A stretch of DNA of 64,000 bases. Source: Paralichthys olivaceus (Eukaryota; Chordata; Actinopteri; Pleuronectiformes; Paralichthyidae). A model generated the notes under the pieces. The model was not told the DNA's origin and made no database searches. It saw only the letters and a program-made list of their open reading frames with translations. The position numbers and the translations under genes are program-made. Positions 14,179 through 30,601 of the stretch are shown piece after piece (the first letter of the stretch is position 1; each line of letters starts with the position of its first letter). The stretch lies in assembly GCF_024713975.1 (NCBI RefSeq), contig NC_091094.1, forward strand, positions 16,649,001 through 16,713,000. Reading direction: 5' to 3'.

Positions 14179-17100
14179 GGAAAAAGGGTGAACAACTTGC
14201 TTACCCTAAAGCTATTTTTACACTGAGACAAGGACCTGGCTGGGTTTGGTCTGCACACACGATAAAGAGGCACTGATGATGTGAAGAGGCACTGGTACAG
14301 TAAGTATGTACCAGCAGTAATAGAAACTCCTTATGCATGTTTCCGATCAATTTTTACCCTTATCATTATCAATGCATTTCAAACATTATCTTCTTAAAAT
14401 GCACTTTCAACGAATTGTTTTCTAAAGTAGATAAAGAGCTGATGCACTTTTTCACCCACAGATGTGCCTTGCTCCAAACTCCAAACCTGATGCACAAATT
14501 CTAGTAGACAAATCAGACTTTTATCCATAACATGAAAACGTTACCTTCTTGTGCACTTTAACAGAAATACTATGTAAGAAGAACAATGTGAAATTGATGG
14601 GCTCACCTACGGATGAATCAGATTTGAACACCTTCTTCTAAAAGCACTTTCGTATCACATATTCCCTAACATTCATTATGTAGCGTTTTAATTTGGGGTT
14701 AATCGAGAACAATGAATCGCTTTTTAAAAATGACAACTCAAGTGCAGACCAAACTCAAACTCCAGGTCCAAGCTGAATGGATGTGTTTTGAAGAATTGTC
14801 CATGATTTAGCAATGCACTTTTGTTTTTGATGGGGTTTTGGTTGACAGGTCTGAGTGCGTGTGTGTGTGTGACAGAGAGAGAGTGAGAACAAGGACCCCT
14901 GTGTGTTTTTTGGAAGTAAGTTGAACAAGTAAGTGAATAATGAAGACCTTTCTTTGTGTGGATGCCGACTGGGGCTGTGTATGAAATGTTTTGTTTCTTT
15001 TCCATGACTGCTTTTGTTGCACTGATACCTGCCAGAATATAATAATCATATTAAACTATTTTGTAGAATACACAACCGACCGGCACATTTCTCTCAAATT
15101 TTAGAAAAACTGATGAAAGGTTTCTCTCACTAGGACAAGAGTATCACTGCCACAACTTTAGAGATTACTCAGAGGTTACAGGATCTTTACAAGTCCCAAA
15201 AATAGTCCATGGCATCACTCTATCAAACTGCAAACCAACATTAATCTTTTTATTTTTTATTTGACATTCAAACAGGAGTTTGTTGTTACTATCTCATTGT
15301 ATTGTGCCTTTCTTCACCCTGATCACAACCTGTTGACCAGACGGAAAGACACAAGCTACCAAGTCTTATCTGGAAACCGATCATTGTGTGATGATGCTAG
15401 AGATGATGAGTTATAAAATGAGGTAACTGCTCGATTGATTGATTTTCAGACACTAGAGTCTCTGACTTATGACTTTGCACAATATTTATCCTAATCAGAT
15501 GTGTGATTTTTATTAGTGCTGGAAAAGATGAAGAATCACTTCCGCTATTTTATCAAAGACTAACTGTACCTGACATTAGGCTCATGCTGCTATGACACAA
15601 GTGAGTACACTGTAGCAGTTTACTACATCCTCACAGGTTAAATCCAAAAATATGTTTTATTTGCTTTGTCTTTGAGCACATGTCAGTCCACAGTTACCAA
15701 GGCAACAAATGATCCTGTCTTGGTAAAAAAAAATCTTTAGAAACGAAAAGAGAAATGCGTCAGTTTAAAGAGCAAAGTCGGCCTGTGATTCTGTTTACAT
15801 GTTAAAATAACAGAGCTGGTTGGTTGACTCTTCTCATTAATATTTCACTTAACTTACTTTAAGCACAATAAATTGTTCATATCCAGCAGACAAAATGTTT
15901 AAGATCACAGAATTGGATGCAAAAATGAATCCCACTTAGTGTCGATAAACAGGACAGTCAGTTGTTGAGATTAATGAGTTTGCTCTCCACGTGTCCTGTT
16001 TTAAATGATCTATAAAGAAAGTTTTGGACGGTAATTTAAAAAATAATGAAGTCTGGAACCAGGTGTGGACAGGCCTCTGATTTTCAATAAGGTCGAAACT
16101 TATCAAAATCATCAGCCGACTTGAGTTCTTATGTGGTCCAGAAAAAAGTTTATTGGACTGAATTTCCTCAATAAATTTATCAGAACTGATGTTTAGACTT
16201 TATTTAATTAAATAGATCTTTTCAGCATCTATAAATGATCTATAAATCTTTTAAAAATCTTTTTCAGCCTAAACAGGAACCTCTGAAGGCTTTAAATGGT
16301 TCTGTCATGTACTGAATGAAGTTGTTTGGATTTTCATAGTAGTGGCAATATTGGTTTTTGAGAGAGACGAATGGGAAAAAAAAAAAAAGTAATATTTTCT
16401 GCATTGCACCAAATAACGGTTCCCTCGTGGCTGAGGCAATGAACCACTGCCTCCACCTGTTAAGCACTTTTCCCTGTTAGACTGGCGAATTGCAAAGTAT
16501 TAGTTATGAAGAAGCGACAAGTGACAAATCTTTTTGTTTTCATTGCTCTGTTAGAAAAATAAAGTAGATGTTAAAATGATCTTCTCCCTTTAGTTCAGCT
16601 GAAAAACATTAAATGATAATTTGGTGATTTCCTTTTAGAATAAATGAAATGATTTTACCTCAGTTCACCTTTATTTTTAAAAAGTTACAAGTTCAGTGAA
16701 GTTAAATTGGTTTGAGGGATGTTTACAAATTAGTTTTGTTGTATATTGCTGTATGAGATTGACGGAGAAGAGTGAAGGAGAAAGAGTCACTTGTTGACAC
16801 AATGAAATGTGATTTTGTTACAGTACATCAACACAGAAACCTAAACAAGTGGTTAAAATGCTTTTTCCAAAGTTAGAATTAAAATAGAAAATCTGCATAT
16901 CTTGCCTTAATATGTGAAAACAGACTGATCATGTGAGGACATTCGGCGCTTTGTAAATTGAACATCACATTTTTCTGATCACTTACATCTTGTTTTATTA
17001 TGTGAAGTCCTCAAGAATTATTTGAACATGAAGGCTGATACCTTTGTTTTTGTCGGACACCGAAAATGTTAAGGTTTTAGATTGAAAGACAAATATGAGA

Positions 17101-18567
17101 CAAGAGTTTAGAATGTCATTTCTTTACTTCCTGGTAATTACATGTAGATGGGTTTAACATCTCAGGACATAGAGCCATTATCAGTCCACCCTGTTTTTAG
17201 ATGAGCTAAAGTAAAGACACAGATTGTCTAAATGTTAAATACTTATTTTTAATGTATTCAGTCTCAAGCTTGCTTGGGACCTTTGATGGGTGAGGGGTTT
17301 CATTGCCTTTCTCCCATGAACAACTCTGGGCTTCATGTTGGTTTAAACTTTTTAACAAAAAATGTCTTAACGTGTTAATTTCCAAGACTAAAAGAGTAGA
17401 ATTTCAGAGCCATTCAATCTTTAGGGCAACAACAAAACTCAACTCACATGTTCTATTATTTTGCACAGCTGAAAAATGGGTTGATTAAACAAGAGCCTAT
17501 AGGTGTAAAAAAAAAAACAGGAAACAAAATATGAAATTCTGAACTTTTGTCTCATTCATTTATAATCTTAAACCCAAATAAAAAAGGATTGGCATTTCCA
17601 GTACTTTGAGGGGGCTGTATATTCTGATTCAGGAAAAAAAAGGCAAACAAAATAAAGGCCCATGTGTGGTTCTTTGGTTGATGTAATTTCTGTGTAGTAG
17701 ACTTTGGCTGTTGTGCCTTTAGCCTGAGGTATTTCTGTACTTAATTTCTTTCTCTACTGTTAAAATTCTCAGTTTAAAGTATCAAGTTTGTTTTGTTAAG
17801 TGCTGCACATTACAAAAACACCTCACATTTTGGTCATATTTAGAAAAGTTTTTCACCCCGTCGTTTCCCCTGAAACCTCAAGTGATCAGTGACCTGGGCC
17901 AAGTGTTTCGATTTTAACTAGACGATCACAGATCAGAGTAACTTTGGTAATTCTGGCAGCTTAGAGCCAAAGATGGAGCCACCTTTTAAAAAAAAAAATA
18001 TGTTGAGCTTCCTATACACCTGAACCCACAGCCATGATGTTGAATTTTAGAGCGACATTTTTGGGAATCTAGATTAGGTCCCTTGTCCATGACTTGTTTT
18101 TTCACTGTAGAACTGTTTGGAGTTGCAATTTCAGCACAGTAGGTTCAAATCCACTGACAGCCCTCTATATAAGTTGTGAGTTTGGACATTGTTTAGATAT
18201 ATTTGTGTGTGCTACACTGGGCAGTAATGTGCTTCTGAACCTGATGCATGTGGTACCAATGCTGTTTGCTCCTGAACCTTCACCAGTCTCCTCTGTTGCA
18301 TTCTGAAGGACAACCAAATAATCTGCTCCAATTCAAGACTATACTAAAGAAAAGAAACTAATGCTAGTTTTGTGGTATTTTGTTTTCCCTGTTGCACTAT
18401 TTGCTCCCTCTGGTTTTACTCTTTAACATTCCCCTCCTGTAAATGGTCTGATATTGCTTTAAGTAACTGCAAAGCCTTTTCAAATGTATCATATGTAATT
18501 ATGCATTTGCAGAATTTGATCTTAAACCACTGTAAGTTTTGTACTGTAAGAGTCTATTCCAAATAAA
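14179..18567 (+). other. long ikzf4 3'UTR ending at AATAAA 18562-18567
   Basis: About 4.4 kb of AT-rich sequence without a credible coding frame follows the ikzf4 stop. It ends with AATAAA at 18562-18567, the last signal before the convergent rps26 gene. Earlier A-rich signals occur near 16555 and 17650, so shorter isoforms are possible. I see no transposon in it. Assignment as UTR is inferred from strand, lack of other genes and the terminal signal. Confidence 0.5.
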
Positions 18568-18725
18568 ATACTTGACAGGCCTCTTTTCTACAACTACACA
18601 ACACAAGGTCAGTTTACAACCACACAACACATGGTCTGTTATGAAGAATGAGCATCACACTTTCAGGTTTTTGTAAAGACTTTTGTGTTTATTCTTCAGG
18701 TGTCAAAGCATCTGCAAAATTTGCT

Positions 18726-20446
<1,721 letters not shown>

Positions 20447-20559
20447 GTTGCACGGGAAGCTGGAAAGAGAACCGGAAGAGGTTGTACCGCGAGAAGTAGT
20501 GCAACGCGCTCCGCCCTCTAAATATTCACATTAAAATCACGAGCGAATCTACGTCTTAC

Positions 20560-22025
20560 TTTAGTTTGACATCCACAGAAATAAAATGTTTGGTTTACAG
20601 TTTGAATCAAGAAAACAATTAGACGAATTTCTTAAAAAATAAAGCATTAACAAACGTTTATTGGCGGAGGGATATCACTGTACATTGGTTTCTTAACCAG
20701 GCGTCACCTGAACGGGCGGAGTTCTCTTCACTCTTGTCATGTGGCTGGGAGGGGCCGCGTCGTGCTACGCCGTTCTCTAAAACAAGCACACCCACCATGC
20801 TCTTATAGCGACAGGGCAAAGTTTGTTAAAATAATTGAAAAATAGTTTCAAGTAAAAACAAAAACATTAAGAAATATAATAATCAAATCAAAGTCTTATT
20901 ATTTTTATATTACTCGCAGCATTAGACAATGTTAAGATTAGTTGAAATTGTATACTTAAAATATTTAAAGGAGAACTTTGAAAAGTATTAAACTTCACAA
21001 CCAGTAGTATCATACAATTAAAATATGCTCACAGTGCTCATTAAACAATCTGACCCATTTCAGAAAAATATTATTTATAAAAAAAAGAATGATGCATTAG
21101 CAGCTGATGAAGGCGGAGCTCATTCGATAACTTCACTTAGTGGTGGGCAGCTTGTGAGTTCCTCCCAGGAATGAATCAAATCTTATCTTCACCTCAAAGA
21201 ATGCATCCACATCTACTTGTTGACTGTTCAATAAAGCAACCAATGACTAAATAAAACAAACGTGGTGACATAAAAATAACGGTATATACCTCTGCTTTAT
21301 AGTATGAGTTACATAACAGGAGGTAGAAGAAAAAGAAAATGCTCAAGTACAAGAACCTCGACACAGTACATTACAATACAATACATTACAATACTGTTCA
21401 TTTGTTCAACCTATCATGCTCTCATTCAAACCTATGGAGTGTTCTAGTCTAACCTCTCTGTTATCTTTGCTTAGACCAGGAAAGAGAGCAACAGTGGAAT
21501 CCATCATTGCGTAGCCTTGCACACAATTGATTTAGTTAATGTTTGTCTTCCTCAAACATGTGGTTTATTTAGTTAAATCCCAAAGACGATGCTGCCATCG
21601 TCTCCAGAGACTACCTGTGAGTAACACGTCACCTTACTGTGATTATAGCTTCTATGTTAGGCTTTTCATGGCTCTCGTTTCTGAATCGTCAGCATAAATT
21701 AGGTCTTTGCACAAAATGCAATTCATTCAATTTTCATAAAATCACCTTAAGACAAACACATAAAGGTTAATGTGAAGTCATCTAAGTCCTCTAATATGCA
21801 GTTTAACTGTTACTGAAAATGCCATCACAATGAATGTATCTAATTATTTTGCAAAAGTTGTGTGCAATGTTTAAGGTTTTAATGAAGTACATATTTACTT
21901 GGTAAATAGTACAACACATACTCTTAACACCTATCTGTAAATATGACATGTGTAAATATGAAATAAACACAGAGGACAATAAATACAATTTAAAAAATTT
22001 ATTTAAATAGTTCTGTGCCATGTCT
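20560..22025. other. rps26-fkbp11 intergenic region
   Basis: AT-rich sequence between the rps26 promoter and the fkbp11 stop codon. No coding frame or recognisable repeat was seen apart from short A/T runs. A minus-strand AATAAA (plus TTTATT at 21998-22003) lies 23 nt after the fkbp11 stop and is the likely polyadenylation signal of that gene. Confidence 0.45.
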
Positions 22026-22777
22026 TCATTTCTTCTTGACCTTCTTGTCCTTGGCCTTCTTCTTGCTGGGCTTCTGGGCGTTGGCCTTTATGTAGAGGTA
22101 AAGTCCCACCAGGCCGAGCAGAGTGGGCACCAGGGCGAGACACACCAGGGGGAACACGTCATTGATCATTTTCTGCAATGGTGTCTGCTGCGTTAGAGAA
22201 ATCACCTCCACCTCGAACTCAAGAGCAGCATCACCTTGGACAGATAGAGGCTGAACTTATTGTTTTGTAAAAACACACAGTTAATACACATGTATACACT
22301 GTCCCACTGTTGTAATTATTCACAAGTGTATCAATCTGCATATAATCCCTAACAAACACACTACTTACCCCTGTTTCATTTTCATTTGCTAAAAACAAAA
22401 ATCACTTTCAGGCTCGAAGTCACTTAAAAATAAAACTTTTTATTTGTGACCACATACAAAACTTCACATCACACAGGGACTGGGACAGTTTGCTCTTGTC
22501 TTGGGATTTGTCGACAATAAGAAAATATAAAATAATACCAACCTTATCCTAATATTCAAATGTTGTGTGTGTAAAATGTATGTGACGTGTTGTTATCTAA
22601 AGCTGTACAGTGAAGTGCAAACATTTCTCTTCAGTAATGGAGACTTTCTACAAATATACACTACAGTGTAAAGTCTACTGCATTCAACACCAATTAGATT
22701 TTTCAATAGGAGACTGTATACATTTGGCATAATACTGTAGTGCAGTAGTGCACTTGATCAAACTCAGTGTGCTCTGA

Positions 22778-22828
<51 letters not shown>

Positions 22829-24776
22829 GTGTGTGTTCAGTACCTGGGATTGTAGGAGGGTAACCTTTTTTTCCATACGCAAGGTGAGAGGGAATAGTAG
22901 CCTTGATTTTTTGCCTGAATGAAATTATAAACAAAACACAATCACAGACAAAACATTTTTTCAGGTTCTATCACAAAACCTTCACTTTGGTATTTTTGTG
23001 GATTGAAGCCACTGTTAAGCTTTTCTTCCGATGGACCTTTACTTTTTTATCTTACCCTTCACACACGCCAACCAAGCTTTGTTCCAGACCTGATAAGAAA
23101 ATCACAAAGTGAGTCAATCAGCACAGCCAGCACATTCCCTGCCTCACCACAGGCTGCACTTCATCCATCAAATGTCACAGAATCATTCAGTGATCAAGCA
23201 AGACACACACAGACAAAACTGTTAAATGTTAATTCACCAGGAATAACTGTCCTCTTCCCCAGTTCGACAACAAGAGGGTCCCGGGACAGAGACGAGTCAA
23301 TCACTTTTCCATCCATCAGTTTTCCCTGAACAGAGAAGAGACGTGAGATGATGACATTACTGAAAGACACTCAAAGATACAAGACGGCTCAGTTTGTTTT
23401 AATTTGACCATCTCTGTGTCCACGTTTTTGACAAAATAATTCAAAATCACTTGTGTGTGTTACCTTGTGCATATTCTCTTGATGAATGAACCATTAGGAG
23501 CAGAAAAAACATTTATTTTAAATTCTTTTTTTCATCATACCAGTAATTCTGCCAAATCTTCAAAGTCAAATTCCCAGTTAATAGATTTTTTTCTAGAATT
23601 TAATAAATATAACAAAATATAATAAACCTAAATATGTGCAGCCTCTACAAATATTTTTATTTACCAATCCAAGTTTCTGTCTTATTCTGTGTCAATATTT
23701 TCACCAAAGACCTAAACTGTTCCTAATTGTTGAGGCTTGATTTTCAATTCCTTAACCACACTTCAAATATGTCTCAGAGCTGAACACCTGGTTTTCTGAA
23801 AAATACATATTTTTCTTGCTTTACCACTGTTCTAAGGTTTTTCCAAAAACCTTAAGTTCTCTAATGAAAATAGAAGAATGTAAAAACCTGTTCTGGAAGC
23901 TGGGACTGTATTTCCTCTCCAAGTATCTGGGTAGCAAATGTCATGTCTCTGTGTCCTTGCTCTTTTTGTGAAACACATGTAAAATATTCACATATTACTT
24001 ATGTATAAATGATAAAAAATGTGTTGCATGGTTAACGAAACGTTTCATGTTTTGTAGACAGAATTATCTTTCAATCAGTACAAAGGAAAAAGTACTGTTT
24101 CTGTAAAATTTAAAAAAGGATTTGCGTTGCTAATGTAAAGCAAAGATTTAAAAAAAAACACCTACATGTTATTAGGGATTCAGGAAATAATTTGAGATGT
24201 TTTACATAAGTTTTGTGTGTTTTAAAGACTGGAAAGTACGCTTTAGTATTAGCTTCATGGTTCTAATATGATAATAGCACATGGGAGGCACATTTTAATT
24301 TTGAAAGTGTATTTTAATTACATAAAGCCACAGAGCAAATAGCTTGTTATAACACAATGTGATGCTAAAATCCACCAAACTGTTAAATTCCTGAAGATCA
24401 ACATGGGTAATGATTGAAAACCACGAGCCTCCAGTGTGATCCATGGGCACACACACACGCACACACACGCACACACACACACACGCACAGTACACTTTTA
24501 CTGCTGACGTGTTGCGCCGCCCCATCGCTCCATAGTAGAAGCAGAGACGATCGACTCCATACAACCACATGAAGCTCTCGCATTAACCACAGACATATGT
24601 GTGTGTGTGTGTGTGTCCTGCTCAATCAGCTGCTGATCTGACCACAGATCTGTGTGTTATTCACTCTCAGTGTGTGGATGCACAAACACAGTGTGTCCAC
24701 ATGGCTCGTGCAGACGGTGCCACATTAGCTGTGGTCGTCATCAGCAGACTCCCTCACATCTACTGCTCTTTGCACA

Positions 24777-24840
<64 letters not shown>

Positions 24841-25139
24841 TTGTTCGTGCAGTGTAACCGTGTAACAGTGCGTGTCTCACCGTGTAGTGGATCTGCAGCG
24901 TGTCCCCCATTGTGGAAAGTACAGAGCAAGTCTCTGGTTCCACCTTTGCATCAGAAGAAAAGTGAGACCGTTAAAGAGCGGTGCATTGATTCAGCGGTGT
25001 GTGTTGTTGTGTTACAGCTGCAGTGAGTGTGTGTGTGTGTGTCACTCACCAGGGTGTCCACCTGAAGCTCATCGGCTGTGTTGTCTTCTCCACAGGTGAA
25101 AGCTGTGAGCAGCAGCAGCAGTAACACGCTGCTCTTCAT
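22026..25139 (-). CDS. fkbp11: FKBP-type prolyl isomerase 11, ER membrane protein
   Basis: Peptidyl-prolyl cis-trans isomerase of the secretory pathway (FKBP19). Coding exons: 25139-25050, 24943-24881, 23325-23238, 23089-23056, 22914-22844, 22234-22026; phases agree and give 184 aa (human 201). Seen: signal peptide [22 protein letters not shown] domain from [19 protein letters not shown] through [10 protein letters not shown] and [13 protein letters not shown]; then a hydrophobic helix [19 protein letters not shown] and a lysine-rich cytosolic tail ending KKVKKK. This matches the human order. One exon is only 34 nt. An in-frame Met lies 13 codons upstream (about 25178), but starting at 25139 gives a clean signal peptide. 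The (GT)n repeat at 22780-22836 lies in the last intron. Confidence 0.95.
22780..22836 (+). repeat. (GT)n microsatellite
   Basis: 57 bp GT run with one C interruption, a few bases from the donor of fkbp11 exon 5 (minus strand), within the last intron. Confidence 0.95.
24775..24838 (+). repeat. (CA)n microsatellite
   Basis: About 32 uninterrupted CA units in fkbp11 intron 2. A second interrupted CA array lies at about 24448-24490. Confidence 0.95.
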
Positions 25140-25580
25140 TGTGAACTTCTGCAAAAGAGAAGAAGCCATAAGCAACAACTTCCGTGTCTTCTTCTTCTTT
25201 CAGAGAAAGAGAGAGAGCGAGAGCGAGAGAGAGAGCGTCACAGTCTGCTCGCCGCCCCTCACTCTGTCCAAAATGGCTCAGCAGCAGTCTAATGCTGATG
25301 TGTTATAATAGTGGAGCGATAAGGACTCGCAGTCTGTGGACGTTGTCCCACCACCTGGGTCTCTCTCTCTCCCTCACAGAGCCCGCCTCACACATTCCGC
25401 CAGCAGCATCCCATCAGGCCAAGGGGAAGCGGAAGCGGCGCCGTGTGCGTGCAGAGGCGCTGGGGGGCGCTGTTGGTGGCGTCCTGTGCGTGTTTGTGCA
25501 GCCTGCCAGCAGCAGACCTGTCACAGTCTGCTGCACACACGCCACGTCTCTGCCATGAGCACACAGCTCTGTGGATGAGG
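25140..25580 (-). promoter_or_regulatory. fkbp11 upstream region
   Basis: CpG-containing sequence upstream of the fkbp11 ATG with a GA-rich run near 25201-25235. It contains the GACGTGG core on the minus strand (plus CCACGTC at 25542-25548), about 400 bp upstream of the ATG. That is the core of the unfolded-protein-response element bound by XBP1/ATF6; mammalian FKBP11 is a known XBP1 target. Position of the transcription start is unknown. Confidence 0.35.
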
Positions 25581-25632
25581 AGGAGGAGGCGGCTTCAGCT
25601 GTGTGGAAACATGGTGGAAACCTGCTTTTTAA

Positions 25633-25985
25633 AGGGATAGTTCACCCAAAAAAAAAAACCAAATTCACCCATGATCCACTCACCAGTATACTGATGGAGG
25701 GGTGGGTGAAGTGTTTGAGTCCACAAAACTCTTCTTCAAATGTAAAAAATCACCTGTGGTGTGAGCCAAGTGTCTGACTTGAAACAAGGTCATCGACACC
25801 AAGGCATTAATGTCCTCGCTATTTCTTCTATTTGGATGGTAACTTCAAAATTATTTTGCCTTGTTATTTTTCTTAATTTCCACTTCATCATCACCAAACG
25901 TAAAACTACTTGCATACACACAGGCCGGTGTAATTTGGAAAGCTTGTGGCTTTTCTTTTTCTCTTGGAATCTGAGATGCTTTGCT
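25633..25985 (+). repeat. teleost dispersed repeat (AGGGATAGTTCACCC type)
   Basis: Begins with AAAGGGATAGTTCACCC, a start I recognise from a very abundant fish interspersed repeat. Downstream it carries the degenerate internal words of that repeat (aggtcatcgacacca, atgtcctcgctattt). No clear second terminus was found, so this copy looks truncated. No open reading frame belongs to it. Confidence 0.45.
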
Positions 25986-26068
25986 GAGTTTTAGTGAGTG
26001 AAGCCTCTGATGTCACTCAGCTTTCTGTCCTGCAAACTGAAAAGATAGTTTTCAATATTGAAAGTGAC

Positions 26069-26126
26069 ACAAACACACACACACACACACCCACCCACCC
26101 ACACACACACACACACATACACACAT
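26069..26126. repeat. (CA)n microsatellite
   Basis: Interrupted CA/CCCA run of about 58 bp in the fkbp11-arf3 interval. Confidence 0.9.
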
Positions 26127-26769
26127 AAAGGTGTGACTTGTTCTGACTATTAGACCCCTGCCCTGCTGGTACTATAACACAGGTGTAAATAATAAAATGA
26201 AAGCTGTTTGGGCTTCAGGGTCCTGGCTTAGTGCTTGTGTGTGTGTGTCTGTGTGTGTGTACTGTTGTGTTGTCTTTGCACTGATATGACTCACTGCGAC
26301 ACTGCAAGGGGTTTGCTCTTTGGTTTGTAAATGGAAAAAAGTGACTATGCCTTAAAACATCTGTTACCCATATGAACAGATTTCGTGTAATTTATCAGAG
26401 GTTGTAGGAACCAGTGTTTTCACAAATCAGCGTCCTGCCAGCTACAACAGTTTCAACCATCCTTTAAATTGTGTGGATTGAATGGGTTTATTTGTTGGTG
26501 TTTATCAGCTATCCCTTTTTAAGTAATCAGTGAAAATCTGGAGGCTGTATTTGAGTTTGGATTGGTTGACACAGATTTGAAATCATTCATCTCTCCCCAT
26601 CAGTCCTCAGTCACTCACTAATGCAAAATAAAAATATCTGCTGCATAAAAGAAAGCAGGGCTGAGCTGACCGTGTTCAAAAATAATAGAAACGAGTCAAA
26701 TCTATCTGATGGTTCAATCGTCATGAAAAAATCTAAAAAAAACCGCAGGACCTGTCAAAACAAATTTCA

Positions 26770-26867
26770 GTTTTGGTTTTGACCTCCACTCTCGCGAGAT
26801 CTCGTGTGCTGCCGATCGTTCCCTGGAAATTCTTGTGAGACGTTAAGTAGAGGACTCCTCATCGCAG
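26770..26867 (+). promoter_or_regulatory. arf3 core promoter and noncoding exon 1
   Basis: Contains the ten-base palindrome TCTCGCGAGA at 26790-26799, a known CpG-island promoter element bound by BANP and Kaiso. About 70 bp later there is a strong splice donor (CAG followed by GTAAGTG at 26868). A matching acceptor ends at 28689, in front of the exon holding the arf3 ATG. I infer a noncoding first exon ending at 26867 and a 5'UTR intron of about 1.8 kb. Confidence 0.6.
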
Positions 26868-27367
26868 GTAAGTGAGGACACTGCCTCCATCAACACGATC
26901 AGATACACGGATGTTCCTGTGGGCGACAAAACAACAGTGTGTGTGTTTCCTCCGTGGCGGTCGCGTGGCTTCGGTGTCCCCCGGTCTGAAGCAGCGGGGC
27001 TCGTCTCCGTGGCAGCGGGACGCCCGCTGAGGACGGATGTGTGGGGCTGATACTCGCCGCTAGCTACCGTCACGTCTCATCGATTCAGCGGTTCAAGCTA
27101 ACACGCACTGAAACGTGTTACTAGACATTATCAAGATTCCGTGCTAAAATGAAGAATTGCGATTTTTTTGGTGTGAACAGGAGCGGGGCAGTGTGCGGGG
27201 CAGTGTGCGGGGCCGACACGGCTAACAGCTGCAGGTTAGCGGTGTCGTTACGCACCGTAGCACCGCCGGCTAACGCGAACCGGAGTCCCGCGGGTCTGGA
27301 TGAATGGATGTTATCAGAGGCCGTGTGTCTGCTAACATCACCGGCACACAGCTGAGTGTTTGAACCC

Positions 27368-27389
27368 GGGGGGGGGGGGGGGGGGGGGG
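27368..27389 (+). repeat. poly(G) tract, 22 bases
   Basis: Uninterrupted run of 22 G inside the inferred arf3 5'UTR intron; capable in principle of G-quadruplex formation. Confidence 0.9.
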
Positions 27390-27754
27390 TCCTCTTCAGC
27401 ACCATGGACAGTGATGGTGAGACCCCTCCTCTTGATCTCGTCTGAGCTGCTGCTTCTGTCTGCAGGGTCATTCCATCCAGGATGGCTGCAGATACATCTG
27501 AACGAATAGATAGCACCACTGTCACCTACACTGAGTACACAAGACAACACACTGTGATCAACATGTACCACAGTGTTTGCCATCCATGTTTTTATAAGCG
27601 TCTGCACTTTACTCCCCATTATTCTGTTTCCCGTTAAGTTATTTACATGGCATCTATTGAATGAGAGTCTGTGTTTCTCCTCTGTAGGTTTAGTTTTTAA
27701 CTCTTAGTTGGATTAGTCTGGTTCGTTGTCTGAATCAAGGGCTCGCAAAGACTG

Positions 27755-28125
27755 AAAATGTTGCATTCATCCAATATCTATACCTCTTCTGCTTTGAGGG
27801 TTGCAGAGGGAGCTGGAGCCAATCCCTGCTGACATTGGGTGAGAGACAGGGTACACCCTGAGCATGTTGCCAGTGTATATTGCAGGGCCAACATACAGAG
27901 ATAAACAGACTTTGACTCTCGCTCTCACTCGGTCAATTTAACCTAACCCCGATCCTCGCTTCTTTGGACTGTGAGGGGAAGCTGGAGAACTCAGAACATG
28001 CCCACACGCATTGGGAGAACATGCAAACTCCACACTAAAAGACCCTAACCTGGGATTCAAACCTTTTTGCTGTGAGGTGACAGAGTTAACCCCCCCAACA
28101 CCATGCTGCCCTGCTGACTTGACAC
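27755..28125 (-). repeat. V-SINE-like repeat, antisense
   Basis: On the minus strand this has the hallmarks of the fish V-SINE group (HE1/DANA-like): a tRNA-type B box (revcomp of gattcaaacc near 28054), then the conserved core on the GTGTGGAGTTTGCATGTTC theme, then a 3' part with CCAGCTCCCTCTGCAACCC. It lies in the inferred arf3 5'UTR intron. The second copy in the window is at about 57117-57556 in the opposite orientation. Confidence 0.6.
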
Positions 28126-28783
28126 TGCTTGAAGTACAATATTTAGATACCACGCAGCATTTCACCATGTTGACGAGTGCTGCTAAGCATCATGTGGACT
28201 AGAGGGTGAAATGTACTCTCCTTTTGTCTCTTTCTCTGGTTTAGATCAGATGACTTTATGTTAGACAGATTAACTGAACGTATTTTATGCTAGGCCTGGT
28301 AATATAGGACATTTTTACATGTGCTCTGAGGGCTTGGCGTTGAAAACTAACATTTGAAGGAGGGGGAAGAAAAAAAAAAACAGCAACAGGGATCTGAACA
28401 GATTGCACTGTAGCCTGGGGGTCATGGTACTGACATCTCATTCCCCCTCTCTGTTGTGATGACTGGGGGCAATTAGCATAGCTGCGCCCCTGTCTTTGAG
28501 AATGCATGTAGAGGTGAGATTTTATGGAGTCGTCTTTTAGAAAGGTGAGAGAGGGCTGGCTGGAGCATTTCTGCCAGTGTAACTTAACAAAGGCCTTACA
28601 GACTAGTAATTCTGTTTTAGTTTTAATGTGTATTGCAACACACTTCCAAGTATCACTAAACAGTTTCTTTCTCTGTTTCTCTCTTCCAGCCGTCCTTCGT
28701 AACTTATCCCCCTTCGTCAACTGACACTGGATTCCAGCATCACGATTACTGCTGCTCTTTAAAGTTGAAAATCTCTAATCTGA

Positions 28784-30601
<1,818 letters not shown>

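Noticed and set aside
24599-25026. Frames of repeated His-Thr or Cys-Val
   Set aside because: Translations of CA/GT microsatellites.
28256-28720. 154-codon minus-strand frame upstream of arf3
   Set aside because: Lies across the inferred arf3 leader intron and exon on the opposite strand, with basic low-complexity text and no known domain.
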